This document shows positions 49,510 to 57,857 of a stretch of 64,000 nt of DNA, one piece after another; position 1 is the stretch's first letter, and the number at the start of each line of letters is the position of its first letter. Source of the DNA: Actinomycetaceae bacterium (GTDB lineage: Bacteria > Actinomycetota > Actinomycetes > Actinomycetales > Actinomycetaceae); NCBI GenBank assembly GCA_030530685.1, contig JAUMUM010000003.1:1-64000 (forward strand), written 5' to 3'. The translations under genes and the position numbers were made by a program. The notes below the pieces were generated by a model. It did not search any database. It saw nothing but the letters and a program-made list of their open reading frames with translations, and was not told where the DNA came from.

Positions 49510-51447
49510 TCACCTCTGGCTCTGCTGGGCAGCCTGCTTGATCCGGCTGGTCAGCTCGGAAACCTGGTTGTATGTGGCCTGCCGCTCGGCCATCTGCTTG
49601 TCGATCTTCCGGCAGGCGTGCATGACGGTGGTGTGATCGCGCTTGCCGAAGATGGAGCCGATCTTCGGCAAGGAAAGGTCGGTCATCTCGCGGCACAGAT
49701 ACATGGCGATCTGGCGCGCCGTGACGAGCACGCGGCTGCGGTCAGAGGAGGTCATCTCCTCGATCTTGATATCGAAATAGCTGGCAGTCTGGGCCATGAT
49801 GAGCGACGCCGTGATCTCCACCGTGTCCGGATTGGAGATGAGGTCCTTGAGGATCATCTCGGCCAGGTTGAGGTTGATCATCTGGCTCGAAAGATCGGCG
49901 TAGGCCGTGACGCGGCGCAGCGCCCCCTCCATCTCGCGGACGTTCGTCGTCATATTCGTCGCGATGTACTCGTTGACTTCACGGGGAACGATGAAACCGT
50001 CGGCGTCGGCCTTCTTCTCGAGGATGGCGATCCGCGTCTCGAGGTTCGGTCGGTCGATATTGGCCGTCACACCCGAGTTGAACCGCGAAAGCATCCGCTC
50101 CTCGAAGCCGTTGAGGAGATTGGGCGAAACATCGGACGTGATGACGATCTGCTTGCTGGAGTTGGTCAGCGCATTGAACGTGTGGAAGAACTCCTCGACG
50201 GTGGTGTCACGGCCGCCGATGAACTGGATGTCGTCGATGAGCAGAATGTCGACGGTGCGGAACTGGTCCTTGAACTCGGCCTGGCGCCCGTCGCGTACGG
50301 CGTTGATGAAGGCGTTCGTGAACTCCTCTGCGCTGACGTAACGCACCTTGATCTGCGGATAGAGGCTGAGCGCGTAGTTGCCGATGGCATGCATGAGATG
50401 GGTCTTGCCCATGCCGGAGTCGGAGTAGAGAAAGAGGGGGTTGTACGTCGTGCCCGGCGCCTCGGCGACGGCCAGTGAAGTTGCCGTCGGGAAGCGATTG
50501 GAGTCGCCGATGACGAAGTTGTCGAAGGTGTAGCGCTGGTTCAGGCGCGCTGCGTGCGCGCGCTCGACGAGCTCGACGCCGGGGTTCTTATTGGCGAATG
50601 AATCCCTCGGGTACGAGTGCTTTCCAGCGAGGTCGACGGTTCGCCGCAGGTCCTCTTCGCCACCGGGGCCAAGGCGGCGGTTGATGCCGGCGCCGGGCGC
50701 GTTGGGCGACTCGGTTGCGGGTGCGCCGTCGTGGTACAACGTGGATCCGCCGACGTCGAGGTCGCGCACTGGCTGCGTTTGCGCCTGCGTCGCCCCGCCG
50801 CCGGGCAACCCCGTGGAATCGGCAAGGCCCGAAGGAGCATCCGGGCCGCCGGAGACGCTGCCCGCGAGACTGCCCGGAGCCGCATCGGCTGCCGCAGGGG
50901 AAGCCTGATCCGAGGAAGTCTCATCCCGAGCTTCGTCGACCTGCGAAAGTGGCGACGTCGGACCACCCTCGGCGGCAGAAGCTCCCGCCAATTGCGTGCC
51001 TTCTGGATAGTCCAGATAGTCCTGGTCTTCCGGAAGGCTTCGGTGCTGGTGTAGATAACTGGCTTCCGTCATTTGTCCGGCAAAGGAACCCTGGACCTGA
51101 GGCATTGGGCCGCCCGCCGAGACGGCAGTGTTATCCACAGGCGCTTGTGGATTCGAGGGCGATGTTCCCGGTTGTGCCTCATTGACGGACGGGTCCACCG
51201 AGATCATGATCCGAACGTTGCGGCCGAAGATGTTGGTGAGCATGGCCGTCATGGTGTCGGCCACGTGGTCTTCGATCCAGGATTTCACGAACTCCGAGCC
51301 CACGGCGATCATGAAGATCTCGTCGACGCAGGCGAGCGGATGCGCCATGCGGACGAAAGCGTCTTGCGAATCGGAGAGCGATCCGTCCGCACGGAGCAGC
51401 TCTATCGCAGCTGTCCACGCGTCTTTGGCGGGGTTGCCGTCGCTCAT
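49510..51447 (-). CDS. dnaA: Chromosomal replication initiator DnaA
   Basis: Binds DnaA boxes and opens the origin. Domain I is about 1-90; domain II is an exceptionally long low-complexity linker (about 90-290); the AAA+ domain follows with Walker A SDSGMGKT at 342-349 (the usual first Gly is Ser), Walker B ILLIDDIQFI, and the domain IV signature ends KRDHTTVMHACRKI. 645 residues, long even for actinobacteria. ATG 51447 with AGGAGA upstream. Clusters of DnaA boxes flank both ends, so autoregulation is likely. Confidence 0.97.
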   Translation of the reverse strand: MSDGNPAKDAWTAAIELLRADGSLSDSQDAFVRMAHPLACVDEIFMIAVGSEFVKSWIEDHVADTMTAMLTNIFGRNVRIMISVDPSVNEAQPGTSPSNPQAPVDNTAVSAGGPMPQVQGSFAGQMTEASYLHQHRSLPEDQDYLDYPEGTQLAGASAAEGGPTSPLSQVDEARDETSSDQASPAAADAAPGSLAGSVSGGPDAPSGLADSTGLPGGGATQAQTQPVRDLDVGGSTLYHDGAPATESPNAPGAGINRRLGPGGEEDLRRTVDLAGKHSYPRDSFANKNPGVELVERAHAARLNQRYTFDNFVIGDSNRFPTATSLAVAEAPGTTYNPLFLYSDSGMGKTHLMHAIGNYALSLYPQIKVRYVSAEEFTNAFINAVRDGRQAEFKDQFRTVDILLIDDIQFIGGRDTTVEEFFHTFNALTNSSKQIVITSDVSPNLLNGFEERMLSRFNSGVTANIDRPNLETRIAILEKKADADGFIVPREVNEYIATNMTTNVREMEGALRRVTAYADLSSQMINLNLAEMILKDLISNPDTVEITASLIMAQTASYFDIKIEEMTSSDRSRVLVTARQIAMYLCREMTDLSLPKIGSIFGKRDHTTVMHACRKIDKQMAERQATYNQVSELTSRIKQAAQQSQR

Positions 51448-51547
51448 AAACTATCTCGTCTCCTATGTGTGTGGTTACCGTCGCCTGTGCCTCTCGCGAC
51501 GGTGGCCCAGTAATTCTAGCCAGCCCCTTGGGGAAAAGGACAGCGTG

Positions 51548-51662
51548 TTATCCACAACCTTGTCCACAACTGTGGAAATTACACGGGCGTTATTCACATG
51601 TGCAAAAGTCTGTGATCTCAGCCAAAGATAGAATCCCAAGGCGTATTCACACGTGTGGATAG
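51548..51662. promoter_or_regulatory. DnaA-box cluster between dnaA and rpmH
   Basis: Two perfect boxes, TTATCCACA (51548-51556) and TTGTCCACA (51560-51568), are followed by ATTTCCACA (51579-51571, minus), TTATTCACA (51590-51598), GTATTCACA (51643-51651) and CTATCCACA (51662-51654, minus). This is the densest DnaA-box group in the window and lies upstream of dnaA, where it could control dnaA and form a second part of the origin. Confidence 0.8.
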
Positions 51663-51727
51663 TCGTTGCTCCTCCACATGTGGGTAGACAGAACCGTGAG
51701 ATCCCTGTCACCGCGGGAGAATGCGCA

Positions 51728-51757
51728 TTGACCGATCCTCCGCCTCTCGCGTAAAGT
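51728..51757 (+). promoter_or_regulatory. rpmH promoter
   Basis: TTGACC (51728-51733), 18 bases, TAAAGT (51752-51757), about 75 bases before the rpmH start. Good match to the housekeeping sigma consensus. Confidence 0.55.
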
Positions 51758-51834
51758 TTCTAAGCCATGTGTGCCATGCGCACGCGCAGTCAGACGAGAG
51801 GAATCTCGTGCCGTCCTAGTGTGGGAGTACAACC

Positions 51835-51972
51835 GTGACCAAGCGGACTTTCCAGCCAAACAATCGTCGTCGCGCCAAGGTGCACGGATTCCGCAAGCGC
51901 ATGAGCACCCGAGCTGGCCGGGCCATCATCGCTTCGCGTCGCCGCAAGGGGCGCGCATCCCTGAGTGCCTGA
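51835..51972 (+). CDS. rpmH: Ribosomal protein bL34
   Basis: Forty-five residues from a GTG start: [20 protein letters not shown], then the usual [18 protein letters not shown] block. Standard length and highly basic, as expected for this small large-subunit protein. First gene of the rpmH-rnpA-yidD-yidC group. Confidence 0.98.
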   Translation: MTKRTFQPNNRRRAKVHGFRKRMSTRAGRAIIASRRRKGRASLSA

Positions 51973-51975
51973 GTC

Positions 51976-52341
51976 TTGCTCCCTGCCGAAAACCGCATGC
52001 GGCAATCGGGGGAGTTCGCCCGGGCCTTCGGTGGCGTTAAGGGCGGATCGGCTCGCCTAGTCGTGGCGATCGGCAAAGGAGAAGTGCAAACTGGGGCCGA
52101 CCTTCAAGCAGCGAAGGTCGGCTTCGTCGTCCCAAAGAGCGTCGGCAACTCCGTTGTACGCCATCGGCTGTATCGGCAGTTGCGGCACATTGTCCGCGAT
52201 AGGCTCGATCTGCTGGAACCGAACGATTTCATTGCCATACGCGTCTTTCCGCAGGCTCGGGGGGCCACTTCCTCGCAACTCGCGTCGGACGTCGAACGAT
52301 GCATTCTCAAAGCCCGGCGTAAGATGCGGCCCCAAGACTAG
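51976..52341 (+). CDS. rnpA: Ribonuclease P protein component
   Basis: Assists the RNase P RNA in tRNA 5' processing. 121 residues. The TTG at 51976, three bases after rpmH, is chosen because LPAENRMRQSGEFARAF matches the conserved RnpA N terminus; the next Met (51997) would remove it. The RNA-binding motif is KSVGNSVVRHRLYRQLR, with RHR in place of the more usual RNR. Confidence 0.94.
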   Translation: MLPAENRMRQSGEFARAFGGVKGGSARLVVAIGKGEVQTGADLQAAKVGFVVPKSVGNSVVRHRLYRQLRHIVRDRLDLLEPNDFIAIRVFPQARGATSSQLASDVERCILKARRKMRPQD

Positions 52342-52394
52342 GAACTAGTCCTAAGGTTGGAATTACGCACAGATCGAAGAAGGTGGAAGGTGAC

Positions 52395-52742
52395 GTGAGT
52401 GTCCTATCGCGCATCATCGCCTTCCCCATCCGCGTCTATCAACGCTACATCTCACCAGGCCTGCCAAGGCAATGCCGCTATGCTCCAAGCTGTTCGCAGT
52501 ACGCCGTGGAAGCGCTAAGCGTTCATGGCGCTTTGAAAGGTACACTACTGAGCGTATGGAGACTCCTGCGGTGTAACCCGTGGACTAAAGGTGGTGTGGA
52601 TCGTGTTCCACAGAAGGGATCGTGGCCCACACGCCCCATGGACATCGACGAGCTTCACGCTTTCTACGAGCGTGAAGACGCGATGCGGTCCTCGTCAGGC
52701 AACAGCCATGGCGACGAGGATGCCGCACTCCCGAAAGCTTGA
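52395..52742 (+). CDS. yidD: Membrane protein insertion efficiency factor YidD
   Basis: Small membrane-associated protein, 115 residues, with the diagnostic YQRYISPGLPRQCRYAPSCS, QYAVEAL and RLLRCNPWTKGGVDRVP blocks, including the conserved Cys pair. GTG at 52395 with GGAAGG upstream is preferred to GTG 52383. The C-terminal 25 residues are variable. Lies between rnpA and yidC as usual. Confidence 0.95.
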   Translation: MSVLSRIIAFPIRVYQRYISPGLPRQCRYAPSCSQYAVEALSVHGALKGTLLSVWRLLRCNPWTKGGVDRVPQKGSWPTRPMDIDELHAFYEREDAMRSSSGNSHGDEDAALPKA

Positions 52743-52786
52743 CCGAAGCGGGTTAACCCGCGGATACCGACACTGAAAGAAGAAGC

Positions 52787-54016
52787 ATGGATACAATCCT
52801 CGCCCCGATCATGTGGATCGTTGCCTGGATCATGAATCTCATCCATCGGGCCTTGACCTTCCTTGGTCTGCCCGACGGCCCGGGAGCAGCGTGGGTTCTA
52901 TCGATCATCGGCCTGACCGTGGTCATCCGACTCCTAGTCCTTCCCCTGTACAACAGGCAAATTCGCTCGTCGCGGCAGATGATGGTGCTTCAGCCCGACG
53001 TCAAGAAGATCCAGAAGAAGTACAAGGGTAAGCGCGACCAGGAGTCGATGCGTCGTCAGCAGGAGGAGCTGCAGGCTCTGTACCGCAAGCACGGTACGTC
53101 GCAGTTCGCCTCGTGTATGCCGATGCTCGTGCAGATGCCTATCCTCTTCTCCCTGTATCGCATGCTGATCGCCTTCCCGAATATCGCTGAGGGTAAGCGC
53201 GGTTCTCTGGGTCCGATCACCAAGCAGCTTGCGTTGGACTTCGAGAACTCGACGGTGTTCGGCGCCCCGCTTTCCTCGTCTTTCGGAACGGCCAGTGAGG
53301 CCGGCGACGCCGCAGGCAATGTGCGCATCGTCGCGGCCGTGCTGGTCGTCATCATGAGCATCACGATGTTCTACACGCAGCGGCAGCTGACGATGAAGAA
53401 CATGTCCGAAGCTGCGATGGATCCGAACAATCCGATGTTCCGGACGCAGAGGATCATGATGTATGGCATGCCCATCGTCTACCTCGTCATGGGATCGGTA
53501 TTCCAGATCGGCGTGCTCGTTTACTGGGTCGCGGCCAACCTGTGGAACATGGGGCAGCAGGCATGGTTCATTCGCAACAATCCGACGCCTGGTTCGCAGG
53601 CCTACCGCGAGCGTGAGGAGCGCCTACGCAAGAAGCGGCAGAAGAAGGGGCTTTCCGCGGAGCAGATTGAGGAGCTCGAGGCCGAGGACGCCCGCAAAGC
53701 CGGTGGTCAGCGAGCCCAACCAATGGGTCGTGAGAGGGCCAAGAAAGCCGGTGCCAAGGGTTCGCGCCCGGGCGGACAGACCGAGTCGGCCGGTGCGCGC
53801 GAGTCGGCTAGTGGGCGCGAGAAGAATGATTCGCATGCGCCCGACGAAACCGAGGTCGAGGAACCCACCGAGGTCCGCGGCAAGGATGGCCTGACGGATG
53901 CCGAACGTGCTCAGAAGCGATATCAGCGTCGGCAGGCCGAGCGAGCCAGGTCCAAAGCCAAGCAGCAGGCCCGGAAGAAGAAGGCTCAGCAGAATCAGAA
54001 GAAACGAAACTTCTAG
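52787..54016 (+). CDS. yidC: Membrane protein insertase YidC/Oxa1
   Basis: Inserts and folds membrane proteins with or without SecYEG. 409 residues: N-terminal membrane segment (IMWIVAWIMNLIHRALTFLG), conserved cytoplasmic KKIQKKYKGKRDQESMRRQQ hairpin, four further segments (for example MPMLVQMPILFSLYRMLIAF and IMMYGMPIVYLVMGSVF) and a long basic Lys/Arg/Gln-rich tail from about 270 typical of ribosome-binding YidC tails. ATG preceded by AAAGAAGAA. Confidence 0.96.
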   Translation: MDTILAPIMWIVAWIMNLIHRALTFLGLPDGPGAAWVLSIIGLTVVIRLLVLPLYNRQIRSSRQMMVLQPDVKKIQKKYKGKRDQESMRRQQEELQALYRKHGTSQFASCMPMLVQMPILFSLYRMLIAFPNIAEGKRGSLGPITKQLALDFENSTVFGAPLSSSFGTASEAGDAAGNVRIVAAVLVVIMSITMFYTQRQLTMKNMSEAAMDPNNPMFRTQRIMMYGMPIVYLVMGSVFQIGVLVYWVAANLWNMGQQAWFIRNNPTPGSQAYREREERLRKKRQKKGLSAEQIEELEAEDARKAGGQRAQPMGRERAKKAGAKGSRPGGQTESAGARESASGREKNDSHAPDETEVEEPTEVRGKDGLTDAERAQKRYQRRQAERARSKAKQQARKKKAQQNQKKRNF

Positions 54017-55018
54017 AGTCTAGATTTCAGTGGCGCCGTGCGGGTTGCAGTTCGATGCTCATTGCCCGGACGGAGAAGAATACGAACGGCGAGAGTGACG
54101 ATGGTTGATACGACGTCCGTGGAGCGCGCTTCCGACGCTCGCTCGCGTGCTGCCACTGTCACGCGTTTGATCACTGTCATGCGTCGGGCTCGATCGATGC
54201 GCTGCGCTCGGGTCTCGGTCGTGGCGAGTGACCATGTGGGATTCTCGCCCGCTGGGTTCTTGCCGGTGGGGTTCTCGCCCGTGACCTGCTCGCTGGTGGC
54301 GGCCGCGTATATGGCGGCTCTTCCGAGGATGGGTGCCCGCGTGGCACCGTCGACTATCGCACGCGGGCACATGGTCATTCCGTCGAATGCCGGGAGGGAC
54401 GAGGCGGTTTGTTCGGCGTCAGCTGGTGTTCTCACGTTGATGGGAGCGGATTCGATGTATCGGCCCGGACGAGGGGCGCTTTCGGTCCGATCGGGCAGCG
54501 GTGAGAATTTGACCGGAGAGGTCTTCGCGAATGGAGTGGCTGCCTTTCTCGCGGGTGCGGTGGCAGACCCTTCGAGCGGGATGGTGGCTGACCTGGCGAA
54601 CAGAGTGGTGTCAGCCTCGGTGAGCGGCGCGGTGTCAGACCGGGTGAGGGTTGTCGTGTCGGATCCGGCCGACGCGGCGGCGTCGTACTTGGCTAACGCC
54701 ACGGTCGTGCGGCACCGGGATCCGGCCATGCCTACGTCCTCGTGCACCTGGCGTTGTCGCGAGTGGGGCCGGCTTTCGCACGATCCGCATTCGCACGTTT
54801 GCCGCAGTGCTCGCCTCCGATTGACACGCGGAGCTCGTCGCCTCCAGCGGCAGGCTGCTGGACTTGGCTCATACTCGACGGCTCGACTCAGATCACGCTC
54901 GGCAACCCGATTCAGCCCACGCCCGACGATAGTTACAACTTCGAATATTCACACCTAGTTTTGTACAGATTTCAACTCTCGTTCTCGCACCGCCGTGGTG
55001 CTTGCCGGAGAAAGGATT
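54017..55018. other. Unusually long yidC-jag gap with degenerate repeats
   Basis: One kilobase separates genes that are usually adjacent. Long frames exist on both strands (minus 54013-54747; plus 54038-54958) but both are biased to Ala/Thr/Ser/Arg and lack ribosome sites or recognisable domains. The minus one contains repeats such as ENPTGKNPAGENPTW and SDT-rich units. I cannot support a gene. It may be a decayed coding region or expanded repeat DNA. Confidence 0.4.
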
Positions 55019-55969
55019 ATGGAAATGAGCGATTCTTCCGCTAGAGCGGAACTCGTCAAGAAGCTCAATGCCGAAGGGGACTACGCCGCGGACTACCTCG
55101 AGGAGCTTCTCGACATCGCGGATCTCGACGGCGATATCGAAATCAGCGTCGAGTCCGATCGTGCTGCTGTCGCCGTCGTCACTGACGGGACGGTCGACCG
55201 TCGCCTCAAGCGCCTCATCGGTGACAACGGTGAGGTTCTGGATTCGCTGCAAGAGTTGGCGCGTTTGGCGGTCCAAGCCAAGACGGGCGAGCGCAGCCGC
55301 CTCATGCTCGACATTGCCGGACATCGTGCCGCTCACCGCGAGGAGATTGCCGCCATTGCGCAGGAAGCGATCGCCGCGGTGTTCGCCAGCGGGGAGTCGG
55401 TTTCCTTGAAGCCAATGAATCCCTTTGAGCGCAAGGTCGTTCACGATTTTGCGGCCAACGCGGGGCTCGTGTCGGATTCCGAGGGAATCGGGCCTGCTCG
55501 GCACGTGATCGTGTCTCTTCCATCGGAGGATGACCAGGAAGAAGGTGCAGCCTCGAAGGTCCCGAGTACCGCCGATAGTGCCGACGAAGTCGAGGTGGAC
55601 GACGCCGACGGGGATGCCGCGCTCGGCGAATCGGGCGGCAGTGACGACGTCGACGAGCTCGATGCCGTCACAGATGAGGCGGATGCCGCTGTGGCTGCGG
55701 ACTCCTCTCGTGACACGGACGATGCCGCGGACGCGGATGCCAATCTTGAGGCGAGCTCCACTTCCGGGGCAGATGCTGCGTCACCAGTCAGCGAAGACCA
55801 GGAGTCCGCCCCGGTGAACGAGGCGGCCGAAAGCTCCGAGTTGGTCGGAGACCACTCCGCTGCACCCACCGAAGATGGAGACAACGACACCGAAGACACC
55901 AACGACACTGACGCCGCCTCTACCACCGACGCCGCTGCGCCTGACCCGGCGCCCGGCGAGTCGAACTGA
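55019..55969 (+). CDS. jag: Jag/KhpB RNA-binding protein (KH-R3H)
   Basis: 316 residues. A KH domain at about 30-110 (DGTVDRRLKRLIGDNGEVLDS is the central part, cited here as RLKRLIGDNGEVLDS) is followed by an R3H domain at about 125-165 (LKPMNPFERKVVHDFAA). KhpB-type proteins bind many RNAs and influence cell division. The C-terminal half is a very acidic Asp/Ala/Ser tail of about 140 residues, far longer than usual. ATG 55019 has GGAG eight bases upstream. Confidence 0.92.
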   Translation: MEMSDSSARAELVKKLNAEGDYAADYLEELLDIADLDGDIEISVESDRAAVAVVTDGTVDRRLKRLIGDNGEVLDSLQELARLAVQAKTGERSRLMLDIAGHRAAHREEIAAIAQEAIAAVFASGESVSLKPMNPFERKVVHDFAANAGLVSDSEGIGPARHVIVSLPSEDDQEEGAASKVPSTADSADEVEVDDADGDAALGESGGSDDVDELDAVTDEADAAVAADSSRDTDDAADADANLEASSTSGADAASPVSEDQESAPVNEAAESSELVGDHSAAPTEDGDNDTEDTNDTDAASTTDAAAPDPAPGESN

Positions 55970-55983
55970 GGCATTGAGTAGTC

Positions 55984-56670
55984 GTGAGCGACGGTACTCG
56001 GTGTGAGGTCCCTCCTGCGGGAGGGGCCTCACACTTTGGTGACGATTCGTGGGCCGGATTATGCTCCTTCGCCGACATGCTGGCGCGCGAGGGCGAAGTG
56101 CGCGGCCTGGTCGGCCCTCGCGAGCTCGACAGGCTGTGGTCGAGGCACATCCTGAACTCGACGGCGGTCCTGGATTTCCTGCCGGATTCCGGCGTCGTCG
56201 TCGATGTCGGTTCCGGCGCCGGCTTCCCGGGAATGATCGTGGCGATTGCACGGCCCGACCTGGAGGTGGTGCTCGTCGATTCGATGGAGCGGCGGTGTCA
56301 GTGGTTGCGCGACGTCGTCGGAACACTTGGCGTCGCCAATGTGCGCGTCGTCAACTCTCGAGCTGAAAAGCTCGCGGGAAAGATCGCGGCCGACGTCGTC
56401 ACGGCTCGCGCGGTGGCCGCACTGAAGAAGCTCCTGCCGTGGACGATGCCGCTTCTCAAACCCGGAGGGTCGCTCATTGCATTGAAGGGCGCGCGCGTCG
56501 ACGAGGAGATCGACGACGCCGTCGACGCCCTGCGCGCGTTCGATGCGCAGTGGGCCGATGTCTACGGCGTCGTTCCCTTCGGCACCGACGAGCTCACCCG
56601 AGTCCTGGAGGTGAGAAAGAAGCAGGGCTCAACTGCACGAAAGAAGCAGGACCAGCCGCGCCGCCGATAG
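55984..56670 (+). CDS. rsmG: 16S rRNA (guanine-527-N7) methyltransferase
   Basis: Methylates G527 of 16S rRNA with S-adenosylmethionine; loss gives low-level streptomycin resistance in other species. 228 residues with GLVGPRELDRLWSRHILNS, the SAM site VVDVGSGAGFPGM, LVDSMERRCQWL and SRAEKL. The GTG at 55984 is needed to include the FGDD segment that aligns with family N termini. A strong hairpin sits inside codons 6-17. parA/parB do not follow within the window. Confidence 0.93.
   Translation: MSDGTRCEVPPAGGASHFGDDSWAGLCSFADMLAREGEVRGLVGPRELDRLWSRHILNSTAVLDFLPDSGVVVDVGSGAGFPGMIVAIARPDLEVVLVDSMERRCQWLRDVVGTLGVANVRVVNSRAEKLAGKIAADVVTARAVAALKKLLPWTMPLLKPGGSLIALKGARVDEEIDDAVDALRAFDAQWADVYGVVPFGTDELTRVLEVRKKQGSTARKKQDQPRRR
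56001..56034 (+). promoter_or_regulatory. 15-bp hairpin inside the start of rsmG
   Basis: GTGTGAGGTCCCTCC (56001-56015), loop TGCG, then GGAGGGGCCTCACAC: fifteen pairs with one G-U. It is followed by TTTGG. Such a stable stem just after the start codon could act as an attenuator or terminator-like element, or reduce rsmG translation. Confidence 0.65.
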
Positions 56671-56790
56671 GTAACGCTGCGATCGTTGCACCAGTGGAGA
56701 GCGTCTGGGCGAATAATCGGATTCGTGCCCGGGATCCGAGAACTCTGGGTGCTGCAGGGTGGGACTCATAAGGATAATGACATTCAAACG

Positions 56791-56869
56791 GTCGCAATAC
56801 TTGACTTGGATATGTTGTCGGTACCCGCGATCGAGGGCGCGGGTACCGACAACATCAGCGTATTGCGAC
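56791..56869. terminator. Large interrupted inverted repeat after rsmG
   Basis: Outer arms GTCGCAATAC (56791-56800) and GTATTGCGAC (56860-56869) are exact complements. Inner arms of 18 bases, 56812-56829 and 56838-56855, are also exact (core GTTGTCGGTACCCGCG), around an 8-base loop. It lies about 120 bases after rsmG and touches the stop codon of the converging small gene. A bidirectional terminator is the simplest reading, though no T-run follows. A protein-binding or recombination site is also possible. Confidence 0.65.
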
Positions 56870-57100
56870 GCCTGTCCAGATTGCTGCGAAGGTCAGCACG
56901 CAGTTGACACAAATGACCGCGATGTTGATCCTGATGAGTCGCCTCCTGTCTTTAAATCTCGATCTTCTCAGACTAGAGATGGTCCATCCCGATACTAGTG
57001 TGGGGACTACAGGAACGAGCGTGAGGATGATGGCGACCCATGTCCATAGCTGTGCCTTGTGTACAGTCAAGAAATTTGAGCGTGGTTCGGTGCTAGTCAT
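56855..57100 (-). CDS. Small two-span membrane protein, hypothetical
   Basis: An 81-residue protein from ATG 57100, preceded by AGGAAGGTA. Two clear membrane segments (WVAIILTLVPVVPTLVSG and IAVICVNCVLTFAAIWTG) are separated by a basic loop RRSRFKDRRR. No family recognised. Codon use is less GC-rich than in core genes. Its stop lies in the right arm of the large inverted repeat. It is the most credible gene in the rsmG-distal region. Confidence 0.5.
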   Translation of the reverse strand: MTSTEPRSNFLTVHKAQLWTWVAIILTLVPVVPTLVSGWTISSLRRSRFKDRRRLIRINIAVICVNCVLTFAAIWTGVAIR

Positions 57101-57841
57101 TACCTTCCTCATCATCTATCGGTCGCATATCCTGACAGGGTCAGTACTTACGACAATGAGTGCTGCGTTATTTTCTGAGGGAGCGCCTACCGAGGTCCGT
57201 CGATGACTTGTTCTACTGGCACTAACTGGGTTTTGGCATGCCATGTAGCGGATTGGTGAGCATCCACCTCATATCTGCCTGTAGTGTAGAACACATCATA
57301 GATACGCGAAAGCAGCGTCAGTACCGGTTCAGTCCCGATGTTTATCCAATGGCTGAAGCGTGCATTTGGCGCCAATTTGCTGGTGCTCGTTGCCAACTAA
57401 CGTGTATCTGGCTCGCTCTTTGTTTCGCTAAAGCCCTCGTCTTCGGTGAGACGCTAGCGGTTCCAGCGATCGAAACGTTTCTTCTGGCAGAATCTCACTT
57501 GAACGATGGGCCGCACTGTCGTGGCAGGCAAGTCCTCATAATCGGCGCGGTTCCGAGAATACTTCAAGGGCTCCGTGCGTGAGGTACTTCCTTCCGTGCA
57601 AGAGGGTCCCTTGTAGCTGGGGCAGTGCAATCGGCGCCTTGAACAGTTCGTGCGTAGTCTTCACACGATTGCGGTTCGGGTAACCCGGGATGAAAGCATA
57701 TCTGAGGGCCGACTAAAGCGTGGCATGCGCAAGCCGACACTCGACCTGTGCAATGTCATGCGTCGTCGCACGATTCGTTTCAACGTGGCGCGATGGCCAA
57801 GTCGTCCGGCAGGCGCGAGGAGTTCGGCGATGGGCCAGCCA

Positions 57842-57857
57842 CGTTTCACGTGAAACG
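57842..57857. other. parS site 1
   Basis: CGTTTCACGTGAAACG, a perfect 16-base palindrome containing the 14-base core of the ParB-binding consensus TGTTTCACGTGAAACA. The outermost base pair differs from consensus. Confidence 0.9.
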
